From positions 1-32,267 of the forward strand of contig CANJSS010000019.1 in NCBI GenBank assembly GCA_947476955.1: a DNA stretch of 32,267 nt, written 5' to 3'. Origin of the DNA: Flavobacteriales bacterium. GTDB lineage: Bacteria; Bacteroidota; Bacteroidia; Flavobacteriales_D; Crocinitomicaceae. The notes below the pieces were generated by a model. The model worked only from the letters and a program-made list of their open reading frames with translations, did not search any database and was not told where the DNA came from. Positions 8,528 through 16,022 of this stretch are shown piece by piece (positions within the stretch are counted from its first letter, which is position 1; each line of letters opens with the position of its first letter). The translations under genes were made by a program, and so were the position numbers.

Positions 8528-8559
8528 AAAAAAAACACCCACTAGAAACTAGTGGGTGT
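8528..8559 (-). terminator. Rho-independent terminator of the 119-residue gene
   Basis: The arms ACACCCACTAG (8535-8545) and CTAGTGGGTGT (8549-8559) pair perfectly over 11 bp with a 3-nt loop. On the minus strand the hairpin is followed by eight T residues. It lies 25 nt past the stop codon at 8585. Confidence 0.9.
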
Positions 8560-8584
8560 CCAATAAAATTAAAATTTCTATGGT

Positions 8585-8944
8585 TTAATACAAGATCAAT
8601 TTCAACGCTGTTCGGTAATCTTTTATTTCTTCTCGGTTGATCTTATGATCTGCATTTTTTAGCAAATTCAATAAATAAAGCAAGTTTTCCGTGCTTTCAA
8701 TTTCGATTGGATATTCATTTCCTTCTTCGTCTTCATCGTATTGTGCTTGAACATCAAATGATTCATTATCAGCAAGATACTCATATGTTAGACGCAAAAC
8801 TTTTGTCACCAAAGGATCTTGTTCCTTTAATGCATATTCTCTCAATTCTTTTAAATCCTCGATAAGTTTAGGAGCTTTCAAACCTTTTTTCTCAACTTTG
8901 GCAATAATCTCGTCTAACTTGGTATTTGCTGCTGCAATCTTCAT
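8585..8944 (-). CDS. Small acidic helical protein of unknown function
   Basis: The ORF encodes 119 residues with no signal peptide or membrane segment, so it is probably cytoplasmic. The N-terminal half (MKIAAANTKLDEIIAKVEKK onward) and the C-terminal quarter (ENLLYLLNLLKNADHKINREE) look alpha-helical. They flank an acidic stretch, QAQYDEDEEGNEYPIEIEST, that may form a beta hairpin. I do not recognise the family. It appears to be a real single-gene unit: a -7 element TAACTTTG lies 57 nt upstream, the ATG is preceded by an AT-rich leader, and a strong terminator lies directly downstream. Its neighbours, an AddB-like gene and a LysE exporter, give no functional hint. Confidence 0.75.
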   Translation of the reverse strand: MKIAAANTKLDEIIAKVEKKGLKAPKLIEDLKELREYALKEQDPLVTKVLRLTYEYLADNESFDVQAQYDEDEEGNEYPIEIESTENLLYLLNLLKNADHKINREEIKDYRTALKLILY

Positions 8945-9000
8945 AATTCAATACATTTTCAAAAGAGTAACGAACACGTTTCGTGTGTCGCTTTAGAAGA

Positions 9001-9033
9001 CAAAGTTAAACATCTTATGAAATATTCGAACAA
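9001..9033 (-). promoter_or_regulatory. Bacteroidota-type promoter for the 119-residue gene
   Basis: On the minus strand, TAACTTTG (9008-9001) matches TAnnTTTG. A TTG (9033-9031) lies 22 nt upstream of it, near the expected -33 position. The implied 5' leader is about 50 nt. Confidence 0.5.
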
Positions 9034-9112
9034 TTTCATCGAAAACCTCACTATTTTTTCTAATATTTGAGGGTCAAGTTAGTTTTCTGGTTAATTTCCA
9101 ACTTGGAAAAAC

Positions 9113-9120
9113 TATTTTTG
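9113..9120 (+). promoter_or_regulatory. Candidate -7 element for the LysE-family gene
   Basis: TATTTTTG matches TAnnTTTG and ends 21 nt before the TTG start codon at 9142. It faces away from the promoter of the 119-residue gene, making a divergent pair. No clear -33 box is seen. Confidence 0.45.
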
Positions 9121-9141
9121 TAGAATAATATATAACACGGT

Positions 9142-9789
9142 TTGATAGATTTAATAATAAAAGGAATTGTCACAGGCTTTATATTGAGCATAATGATTGG
9201 TCCGGTTTTCTTCGTTTTACTGGAAACAAGCATTAGAAGAGGGGTTCGGTCAGCATTGGCTTTGGACTTGGGTGTTCTTTTGAGTGATTTGTTATATATT
9301 TTAATTGCCTACGTTTTCTATTCAGAGGTTTCTGCACTGAATTCCGGAGAAAAATCTGGACTGCTCAAAATTATTGGAGGATCCTTATTTTTGCTCTACG
9401 CTTTTAGTACGTTTTTTAAAAAAGTAAAGGAAATAAAAGTTGATGCTTTGGGTAAAATTGTTCAAAAGCCAAGCGATTATGTGATGCTTTCTTTGAAGGG
9501 ATTTTTGCTGAATCTTGCAAATCCGATGGTTATTTTTTACTGGTTTAGCGTGATGACTTTAGCCGAGAAAAATACAAATTCCACGGATAATCAGGATGGT
9601 TCCATTTTCTTTTTTATTTTGGTGCTTCTCATAACCTATTTTTCCATAGACATATTGAAGATTTTTGGCGCAAAAAAACTGCGGCCTTTAGTAACAGATA
9701 AATTGTTAGTTACCCTAAATCGCCTGATAGGGATTGTTTTTTTTGGGTTTGGTGTTTTTTTGATAATTCAGGGAACGCTTAAAATATAA
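9142..9789 (+). CDS. LysE/RhtB-family transporter
   Basis: This is a 215-residue inner-membrane protein with about six hydrophobic segments. It belongs to the LysE superfamily, which exports amino acids or related small molecules by proton exchange; the substrate cannot be read from sequence. Family signs are the first helix with SIMIGPVFFVLLETSIRRG, LLSDLLYILIAY and FLLNLANPMVIFYWFSVM. Translation must begin at TTG 9142. An in-frame TAA lies at 9133-9135, and the first ATG comes 17 codons later, inside the first helix. A hydrophilic loop, EKNTNSTDNQDGS, separates later helices. The next gene, on the same strand, begins 56 nt on. Confidence 0.85.
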   Translation: MIDLIIKGIVTGFILSIMIGPVFFVLLETSIRRGVRSALALDLGVLLSDLLYILIAYVFYSEVSALNSGEKSGLLKIIGGSLFLLYAFSTFFKKVKEIKVDALGKIVQKPSDYVMLSLKGFLLNLANPMVIFYWFSVMTLAEKNTNSTDNQDGSIFFFILVLLITYFSIDILKIFGAKKLRPLVTDKLLVTLNRLIGIVFFGFGVFLIIQGTLKI

Positions 9790-9845
9790 GCTTATCGGTG
9801 TAACCGAACGCGAAGTAAAAGTTATAGTATCTAAATATATTTCTA

Positions 9846-11555
9846 ATGAAAATTAGCTTAATTCTCCTCCAAATTCTTACTTTTTCTTCTGTTTTTTCGC
9901 AAGTTGTTTTCAAGGAAAATCTTACAAAGAAGACATCACTTTTTTGGGATTTCAATAAAATTCAGCTGCAGGCAATTGGTTCTTATTACCAAGATGACTT
10001 GGATGTTACCACGGAAAACCACGGAAAATGGTTGTATTATGATCGAAATGGTGTCTTGGAAGAAGAACGAAATTATTTTCGTGGAATGCTCCATGGGCGA
10101 GTAATCTTATACTATCCCAACGAAAAAAAGAAACAGGAAGGATATTTTTATCTTGACCAACAAGATAGCGTTTACCGCGAATGGTCGGACGATGGAAAAT
10201 TGAGCGTTGAAGGACAATACAATTTAAATGCACCAACTGGGAAGTGGACGTATTATTACTTAGACGGAAGAGAAAAATCGGTCGAAGAAGTTAAAGGCAA
10301 CGTGAACTACCTTGTTTCTTTTTGGCTTCCCGATTCATTGCATACTCAGACAATCGTCAATGGAACTGGCGAATTAGCGGTTTATTATTCCACTGGAACA
10401 CTGAAAGAATGGTACAATTATAAAGACGGCTTAAAAGACGGCCCATTTCAAGAAGTGAGTATTTATGGCTATAAAACGCTTGCAGGATTTTTTGAAAATG
10501 GCGAAAAAGACAGCACCTGGACTTTCGCATACTATACTGGAGACATAGAAAAAACAAGTAATTACAAAAATGGTGTCTTGAATGGAGAGTATAATTATTT
10601 CTACGATAGTGGCCAACTAAATGTGAAAGGTTTTTATGCTGACGGGAAAAAGGTTGGTCAATGGACTTGGTTTACCAATAAAGGAACGAAGGATATGGAA
10701 GGTACTTTTGAAAACGATATCCAGCACGGAGATTGGAAATACTGGCACCCAACAGGTGAAGTTTCGTATACTGCGCAATATGAAAATGGCTTGAAATCTG
10801 GGAAATGGACTTATTGGTACAAAAATGGAAAACTGTTCAAAGAAGGAACATTCAAAAACGATACGAAAGATGGCCTTTGGCAAACGTGGTACGAAAATGG
10901 TAAATTACTCATGAATGGCGTTTACGCTGACGGAAAAGAAACTGGAGAATGGATGAATTACTGGGAAAATGGTAAACTTAAAAATAAATCTACCTTTTCT
11001 AAAGGAGAATTAGATGGGGAATGGCTTTCTTATTTCCCTTCCGGAAAATTGATGCTGACCGGAGAATACGAAGGAAACCTTAAAGTTGGAGAATGGTCTA
11101 ATTATTTTGAAAATGGGAAACCCAAAGACTTGGTGACCTACAAAATTTTTAAGGATAAATCCAAAGTTGATTACGGTATAATGAAAGATCGAATCCATTT
11201 AGACAGTAAAAAAGATGGTTTGTCTATTTCTTATTCTAACAAGGATTTTGCAAAAACGGAAGAGGGAAGTTTCAAACAAGGACAAAAAGATGGCGAATGG
11301 ATTGCCTTTTATCCTGGTGGCCGAAATCCCGCTGTAATCTCCAATTACAAAGAAGGCGACTTAAATGGCACGATGAAGCAGTTTGATCGCAGAGGAAATC
11401 TTTTACAGGAAATAGAGTATAAAAAAGGAATGAAACACGGCCGATTTATCATTTATGGTAAAAATGGGGAAATTATTTCAGAGAAAAAATTCCAAGATGG
11501 TATGCAAGTAATCGAAGGTCAAAACAATACGCCCGGAAGTTTCTCACCAAGATAA
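9846..11555 (+). CDS. Secreted MORN-like/YwqK repeat protein
   Basis: The protein has 569 residues with a signal peptide (MKISLILLQILTFSSVFSQ). Nearly all the rest is about 19 tandem MORN-variant (MORN_2/YwqK-type) repeats of roughly 22-24 residues with the pattern G-x-W-x-x-Y/W-x-x-x-G-x-L-x-x-x-G-x-Y/F-x-x-G. Clear examples are SGKWTYWYKNGKLFKEGTF and TGEWMNYWENGKLKNKSTF. The array is most regular between residues of about 220 and 430, with two interruptions (near 155-175 and 430-460). Databases often label such proteins YwqK-family antitoxins, but no toxin lies nearby, so I would not infer an antitoxin role. It is probably periplasmic or surface exposed. The last 12 residues (GQNNTPGSFSPR) lie outside the repeats. 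It converges on marC with a 28-nt gap. Confidence 0.8.
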   Translation: MKISLILLQILTFSSVFSQVVFKENLTKKTSLFWDFNKIQLQAIGSYYQDDLDVTTENHGKWLYYDRNGVLEEERNYFRGMLHGRVILYYPNEKKKQEGYFYLDQQDSVYREWSDDGKLSVEGQYNLNAPTGKWTYYYLDGREKSVEEVKGNVNYLVSFWLPDSLHTQTIVNGTGELAVYYSTGTLKEWYNYKDGLKDGPFQEVSIYGYKTLAGFFENGEKDSTWTFAYYTGDIEKTSNYKNGVLNGEYNYFYDSGQLNVKGFYADGKKVGQWTWFTNKGTKDMEGTFENDIQHGDWKYWHPTGEVSYTAQYENGLKSGKWTYWYKNGKLFKEGTFKNDTKDGLWQTWYENGKLLMNGVYADGKETGEWMNYWENGKLKNKSTFSKGELDGEWLSYFPSGKLMLTGEYEGNLKVGEWSNYFENGKPKDLVTYKIFKDKSKVDYGIMKDRIHLDSKKDGLSISYSNKDFAKTEEGSFKQGQKDGEWIAFYPGGRNPAVISNYKEGDLNGTMKQFDRRGNLLQEIEYKKGMKHGRFIIYGKNGEIISEKKFQDGMQVIEGQNNTPGSFSPR

Positions 11556-11583
11556 GGTGAATCGACCACAAGGAACTTTCAAT

Positions 11584-12174
11584 TTAAAGTAATACTTGTA
11601 GATTTGTAGTGAAGAGTTTAATGGCAATCGCTAAAAGAATTATTCCAAATACCTTTTTAAGTATCGCAATTCCGCCTATTCCAAGAATATTTTCAATTCT
11701 ACGGGTTAGCTTCAGCACAATATAGACGATAATTACGTTGATGATAATAGCCAATAGAATGTTGATTTGTTGAAACTCTGCTTTCAACGACACTAAAGTT
11801 GTCATCGTTCCAGCTCCTGCAATAATTGGAAATGCCAGCGGAACTACACTTGCTGTTTTTCCACTCACCTCATCCCGAAATAAACGCACGCCCAATATCA
11901 TTTCCATCGCCATTGCAAATAAAATCAATGCTCCCGCAACGGCAAATGCTTCAATTGAAACGCCAAATAATTTTAAGATACTTTCTCCTAAAATTAAAAA
12001 CCCCAACATAATAAATAAGGAAACGATACTCGTCCTGGCTTCGTGAATCGAGCCAGCAGATTCCTTGATTTTAATAATTAATGGAATTGATCCTAATATA
12101 TCAATAACCGCAAAGAGCACTGTTGTTGCTTTAAAAAGTCCTCCCCAGTTAAATCCTTGAAAAAAATTATGCAT
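11584..12174 (-). CDS. MarC family membrane protein
   Basis: This is a 196-residue protein with about six membrane segments. It matches the MarC/UPF0056 family, with ATTVLFAVIDILGSIPLI, AVAGALILFAMAMEMILG and ASVVPLAFPIIAGAGTMTTL. Despite the name, MarC is not shown to cause multiple antibiotic resistance; family members are thought to be inner-membrane transporters of unknown substrate. Its start overlaps the last 8 nt of purN upstream on the same strand, so the two are translationally coupled. No clear terminator separates it from the convergent repeat-protein gene. Confidence 0.9.
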   Translation of the reverse strand: MHNFFQGFNWGGLFKATTVLFAVIDILGSIPLIIKIKESAGSIHEARTSIVSLFIMLGFLILGESILKLFGVSIEAFAVAGALILFAMAMEMILGVRLFRDEVSGKTASVVPLAFPIIAGAGTMTTLVSLKAEFQQINILLAIIINVIIVYIVLKLTRRIENILGIGGIAILKKVFGIILLAIAIKLFTTNLQVLL

Positions 12175-12751
12175 GCGTTTGATTTAGAATTGTTTGTTCG
12201 ATAACAACTGGAAAGTAGGCGTGTTCCAAGTGGTGAATTTTTTTCTTCAAGCTAGAAAGCGTTTCTTCTTCATCTACTTGGCAATAAAATTGTGCAAGCA
12301 TTCTTCCTTCATCAAAGTTTTCATCAACAAAATGAATACTAATTCCCGAATTTTTTGATTTAGCGGAAAGTACCGCAAGATGGACATTATCACCATACAT
12401 TCCTTTTCCTCCGAAATTAGGAAGCAAGGAAGGGTGAATATTGATGATTTTTTCTTTGAAATTTAGAATGAATTCTTTTGGAATTAAGCGTAAATAACCA
12501 GCTAGAACAACATACTTAATTTTATGTTCAGCACATATGTCCAAAAGAAACTGTCCTTCCGATACTTGCTGGTTATCCAAAACTAAAACAGGAGGAGCTA
12601 TAGTTTTTGCTGCTAAAACCAATGGAGATTCTTTACGATTTGTCATTAAAAATGCAACTTCGATGTGCGCGTTGTTCTCAAAATGGCGCAAAATATTTAG
12701 TGCATTACTGCCAGCTCCAGAAGCGAAAATAGCCAGACGAATTTTTAACAT
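12167..12751 (-). CDS. purN: Phosphoribosylglycinamide formyltransferase (GART)
   Basis: PurN transfers the formyl group of 10-formyl-THF to GAR in step three of purine synthesis. The 194-residue protein starts with the Rossmann-like IFASGAGSNALNI phosphate loop. It contains IINIHPSLLPNFGGKGMYG, which gives the catalytic N104 and H106, and DENFDEGRML with D147, completing the N-H-D catalytic set. It lacks any extension and has the normal length. It is the first gene of a two-gene unit with marC (8-nt overlap). No other pur gene lies in the window. Confidence 0.95.
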   Translation of the reverse strand: MLKIRLAIFASGAGSNALNILRHFENNAHIEVAFLMTNRKESPLVLAAKTIAPPVLVLDNQQVSEGQFLLDICAEHKIKYVVLAGYLRLIPKEFILNFKEKIINIHPSLLPNFGGKGMYGDNVHLAVLSAKSKNSGISIHFVDENFDEGRMLAQFYCQVDEEETLSSLKKKIHHLEHAYFPVVIEQTILNQTHA

Positions 12752-13138
12752 GCCGTAAAGTTACAAAGTATCGACTATAAATGGCTAGTGAAGCGATAAA
12801 AATCCAATAAATAGTTTAGAAGTTAAATTATTTTAAAATTCTATGAAAACGAGCGAAAAGGACATATTTAGTTGGACATTAGATGCTGGTTAAAAAGTAT
12901 TTTAGTCAGGCTAAAGCATAAAATTTAGGTTTTTGGAGCAACAAATGGAGATTTTCAACTGAATTTCATCCTCTTTAGATTCCTCCAATAATTTGATTTA
13001 ACTTAGTTAAACTGCTTGTTTACGAGCATTGAAAATAGAATTGTGTGCAACTTAATGAATTATAATAGGTAAATAATTTTGTTTTTTGATGCATTGTTTT
13101 TTTCTTTGCAGCCTGATTAACCTTTAAAAAGAGAAGAA
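12752..13138. other. 387-nt gene-free region upstream of acpP
   Basis: No credible ORF or recognisable RNA is seen between the divergent purN and acpP starts. It contains the likely acpP promoter near its right end and one good dyad, TTTAACT-T-AGTTAAA, at 12997-13011, with 7-bp arms and a 1-nt centre. The dyad sits about 67 nt before the promoter's -33 box, where an activator or upstream repressor could bind. The rest is plain AT-rich sequence. Confidence 0.6.
13078..13108 (+). promoter_or_regulatory. Probable acpP promoter
   Basis: TTTG (13078-13081), a 19-nt spacer and TTTCTTTG (13101-13108) fit the Bacteroidota -33/-7 layout, with one departure in the -7 box (TT for TA). The ATG follows 30 nt later, after an AAGAGAAG purine stretch. 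Confidence 0.45.
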
Positions 13139-13375
13139 ATGTCTGATATCAAATCAAAAGTAATATCTATTATCGTAGATAAGTTGGGTGTTGAAGAAAG
13201 TGAAGTAACGAATGAAGCGTCTTTCACAAACGATTTAGGAGCTGATTCACTTGACACAGTAGAATTGATTATGGAATTCGAAAAAGAATTCAATATCGCT
13301 ATCCCAGACGATCAAGCAGAAAACATCCAAACAGTTGGTGATGCAGTTTCTTATATTGAAGAGAACGCAAACTAA
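13139..13375 (+). CDS. acpP: Acyl carrier protein
   Basis: This 78-residue acidic protein carries growing fatty-acyl chains on 4'-phosphopantetheine attached to S37 in the invariant motif [10 protein letters not shown]. Length, helical pattern and acidic helix II ([16 protein letters not shown]) are typical. It lies 37 nt upstream of fabF, the enzyme that uses acyl-ACP, and is probably co-transcribed with fabF and rnc from the promoter just upstream. A strong purine ribosome-binding stretch precedes the ATG, as expected for one of the most abundant proteins in the cell. Confidence 0.98.
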   Translation: MSDIKSKVISIIVDKLGVEESEVTNEASFTNDLGADSLDTVELIMEFEKEFNIAIPDDQAENIQTVGDAVSYIEENAN

Positions 13376-13412
13376 TTGAAAAGATAGTTATTGTAGTCTA
13401 AAGAAGTTCTGT

Positions 13413-14666
13413 ATGGAATTAAAAAGAGTTGTAGTTACTGGAATGGGTGCGCTCACACCTATTGGAAACACATTAGGTGAATACTGGGATGCGTTGCTGA
13501 TGGGAAAGAGTGGAGCTGCTCCAATAAAACAATTCGATGCTTCTTTATTTAAAACACACTTTGCTTGTGAAGTGAAAAATTTCAATGTGGAAGATTTCAT
13601 TGATCGAAAAGAGGCAAGAAAATTAGATCAATTTTCACAGTATGCTATGGTTTCCGCAACGGAAGCCATGGCGGATGCTGCACTTTTGGAATCTAATCCA
13701 AATTTAGATCGAATCGGTGTGATTTGGGGATCAGGTATTGGAGGGTTAAAAACTTTTCAAGACGAAGCTCAAAACTTCTTTTCAGGAGATGGAACTCCCC
13801 GTTTTAATCCTTTTTTCATCCCAAAAATGATCGCAGATATTGCAGCAGGTCATATTTCTATTAAATTCGGATTGCGTGGACCAAACTACGTTACCGTTTC
13901 TGCATGCGCTTCTGCAACAAATGCAATTATTGATGCCTTTAATTTAATCCGTTTGGGAAAAGCCGATGCATTTGTAACGGGTGGTTCAGAAGCTGCTGTA
14001 AACCAGATGGGAATGGGAGGATTTAATGCATTGAAAGCGCTTTCTACACGAAACGATTCTCCAGAAACGGCGTCTCGTCCTTTTGATCTTGACCGTGATG
14101 GCTTTGTTCTAGGGGAAGGAAGTGGCGCATTAATTCTAGAAGAATATGAACATGCTGTAAAACGTGGCGCAAAAATTTACGCGGAAGTTATTGGCGGAGG
14201 AATGTCCGGCGATGCTTACCACATGACAGCTCCTCATCCAGAAGGACTTGGCGCAAGAAATACAATGATTGCTGCATTAGAAGATGCATATTTGGAACCT
14301 TCAGCAATTGATTATGTTAACGTACACGGAACTTCAACTCCTCTTGGAGATGTTGCCGAAGTAAAGGCTATTCAACACGTTTTTGGTGAACACGCTTATA
14401 ATTTGAACATTAGTTCTACAAAATCCATGACAGGTCACCTTTTGGGAGCCGCTGGAGCAATTGAAGCAATCGCTTGTATCATGGCGGTGAATCACGACAT
14501 TGTTCCTCCAACGATTAACCACTTTACGGACGACCCAGAATTGGATACTAAATTGAATTTTACCTTTAACACAGCCCAAAAACGCGTAGTAAATATTGCG
14601 CTTTCGAATACATTTGGCTTTGGAGGTCACAATACAAGTATTATTGTGAAGAAATTTAATGGATAA
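13413..14666 (+). CDS. fabF: Beta-ketoacyl-ACP synthase II
   Basis: FabF condenses malonyl-ACP with acyl-ACP in fatty-acid elongation. The 417-residue protein has the complete Cys-His-His triad: C165 in TVSACASATNAI, H305 in VNVHGTSTPLGD and H342 in SMTGHLLGAAGAIE. The C-terminal glycine-rich NTFGFGGHN loop is also present. Its length is standard. It sits between acpP and rnc, an order common in many bacteria. Its stop codon directly abuts the rnc start codon, so rnc translation probably depends on ribosomes finishing fabF. Confidence 0.97.
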   Translation: MELKRVVVTGMGALTPIGNTLGEYWDALLMGKSGAAPIKQFDASLFKTHFACEVKNFNVEDFIDRKEARKLDQFSQYAMVSATEAMADAALLESNPNLDRIGVIWGSGIGGLKTFQDEAQNFFSGDGTPRFNPFFIPKMIADIAAGHISIKFGLRGPNYVTVSACASATNAIIDAFNLIRLGKADAFVTGGSEAAVNQMGMGGFNALKALSTRNDSPETASRPFDLDRDGFVLGEGSGALILEEYEHAVKRGAKIYAEVIGGGMSGDAYHMTAPHPEGLGARNTMIAALEDAYLEPSAIDYVNVHGTSTPLGDVAEVKAIQHVFGEHAYNLNISSTKSMTGHLLGAAGAIEAIACIMAVNHDIVPPTINHFTDDPELDTKLNFTFNTAQKRVVNIALSNTFGFGGHNTSIIVKKFNG

Positions 14667-15386
14667 TTGCAACTGAAATTCCCCTTCTTTAGAAAAAAAA
14701 GATCAAAAAATGAGTTAGAATTAATTCGATTCATTTTGCAACGGTTTGGTTACCATCCGTCTAATTTGTCCATATTTCAACAAGCAATTACCCATAAATC
14801 CCTTCGCAATTCAGGAGATGATTCATCCAATGAGCGACTGGAATTCTTAGGAGATGCAATTTTGGATGCTGTAATTGCAGAATATCTGTACCAACGTTTC
14901 CCGAATGAAGATGAAGGATATCTGACTAAAATTAAATCAAAAGTAGTAAGTAGAAAGACATTGGCCGACATTGCAGAAGCCATGAATCTGCGCGAAATCA
15001 TTCAATTTCATAAAGGACGTTCCATAAATTTCACTTCCATCGAAGGAAATGCACTTGAAGCTATAATGGGAGCTATTTATTTAGACGGCGGGTATAATGC
15101 AGTGAAGAAAAGTGTGCAACACCATATTTTCCGAAAATATGTCGATCTCAATAGAATTTTGGAAGAAGAAATAGATTTCAAGTCGAAACTATTTATTTGG
15201 AGTCAGAAAAAAAGGCTAAAATTAGAATACATCGTTTTAAACGAAGAAAATGTTGGCGGAATTTGGAAATATACTGTTATTGCACGTGTCAACGATATAC
15301 ATTACGGTAGAGGCATTGGAACATCAAAAAAAATCGCTGAACAAGCAGCCTCCAAAGAAACCCTGGAATTGATGGGCGAAATTTAA
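14667..15386 (+). CDS. rnc: Ribonuclease III
   Basis: RNase III cuts double-stranded RNA in rRNA maturation and mRNA control. The protein has 239 residues. The catalytic domain (about 20-160) has the signature NERLEFLGDAILD (E56, E59, D63) and E131. A double-stranded RNA-binding domain follows at about 168-235, with DFKSKLFIWSQKK and SKKIAEQAASKETLELM. At the position of E. coli D114 the motif reads GNALEAI, so Asn128 replaces Asp; I believe this is common in Bacteroidota. The start must be TTG 14667. The in-frame codon before it is the fabF stop, and there is no in-frame ATG before the catalytic domain. A basic leader (FFRKKRSKN) precedes the catalytic domain. Confidence 0.93.
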   Translation: MQLKFPFFRKKRSKNELELIRFILQRFGYHPSNLSIFQQAITHKSLRNSGDDSSNERLEFLGDAILDAVIAEYLYQRFPNEDEGYLTKIKSKVVSRKTLADIAEAMNLREIIQFHKGRSINFTSIEGNALEAIMGAIYLDGGYNAVKKSVQHHIFRKYVDLNRILEEEIDFKSKLFIWSQKKRLKLEYIVLNEENVGGIWKYTVIARVNDIHYGRGIGTSKKIAEQAASKETLELMGEI

Positions 15387-15618
15387 TCTTCTAAAGCTAA
15401 ACAATACATCCTGCTAATCAAACTCATACAGCGACCAGTTACGTGCGATTGTATGGAAATAATTTCAAATCTTTTTCCATCGGATAGGATTGCGTAATCG
15501 AAAAAATAAAATCAAAGGAAAGGGATTGAATTAGATTTGATGCGACTACCTTGCAAAACGTTCATTTTTAAAAGTGACAAATTTTGCTTATTTTTAATAG
15601 AAACTAAACTGAATAAGC

Positions 15619-15978
15619 ATGAATAATATCGAATTAGGTGTTTTTGGGGAGGCACTCGCCGAAAGATTTCTTATCCAAAAAGGATACAAGATTCTAGAAA
15701 AAAATGTTCACTTCAAGCGCCTAGAAGCCGATATTATTGCCTTGTATGGCGATGTATTAGTCGTGGTGGAAGTAAAGACGAGACAAACATCCGAAATCGG
15801 TGAGCCATGGCGAGCGGTAACCCGTTCGAAACAAAAACAAATAATTCAAGTCGCAAATTACTACATCAGCAAAAACAATATCGATAAAGAAACCCGATTT
15901 GATATAGTTTCAATTGTACATAATTCCCATCGAACAAACATCGAGCATATTGAAGATGCATTTTATCCGCTGGTTTAA
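15619..15978 (+). CDS. YraN/UPF0102 family endonuclease-like protein
   Basis: This is a 119-residue member of the YraN (UPF0102) family, which has a PD-(D/E)XK Holliday-junction-resolvase-like fold. It shows GVFGEALAERFLIQKGY, EADIIA (E36, D38) and VVVEVKTR (E51, K53), so the nuclease core residues are all present. The biological role of YraN proteins is not settled. A 232-nt spacer separates it from rnc; there I find no convincing promoter beyond AT-rich sequence. The rluB-like gene follows after 44 nt with its own promoter. Confidence 0.9.
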   Translation: MNNIELGVFGEALAERFLIQKGYKILEKNVHFKRLEADIIALYGDVLVVVEVKTRQTSEIGEPWRAVTRSKQKQIIQVANYYISKNNIDKETRFDIVSIVHNSHRTNIEHIEDAFYPLV

Positions 15979-15995
15979 GGAATAGATTTTTAGCG

Positions 15996-16003
15996 TATCT
16001 TTG
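15996..16003 (+). promoter_or_regulatory. Strong -7 element upstream of the rluB-like gene
   Basis: TATCTTTG followed by CA is a full match to TAnnTTTG and lies 19 nt before the ATG at 16023. The start of transcription would fall near 16008. The -33 region has only TTTA (15974-15977), 18 nt upstream. Confidence 0.55.
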
Positions 16004-16022
16004 CAAAATAATTCTGCTCGTG

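Larger units (their letters stand above)
8293..8584. other. Gene-free spacer with three dyad structures
   Basis: This 292-nt spacer between the AddB-like gene and a convergent small gene has no credible ORF. It contains a 15-bp inverted repeat (8310-8376), an imperfect dyad TTGTATAACACAA at 8417-8429, an 18-bp perfect palindrome (8502-8519) and a rho-independent terminator (8528-8559). The first and last hairpins are listed separately. Confidence 0.7.

Noticed and set aside
9846-11555. Toxin-antitoxin system suggested by the YwqK antitoxin family name
   Set aside because: No toxin-like gene is adjacent, the protein is exported, and it consists of many repeats, unlike a dedicated antitoxin.
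11584-12174. Antibiotic-resistance role for the MarC-family gene
   Set aside because: MarC is a historical name; the family is not shown to confer drug resistance.
14334-14672. 112-codon minus-strand ORF antisense to fabF
   Set aside because: It is a shadow of the conserved FabF C-terminal half.
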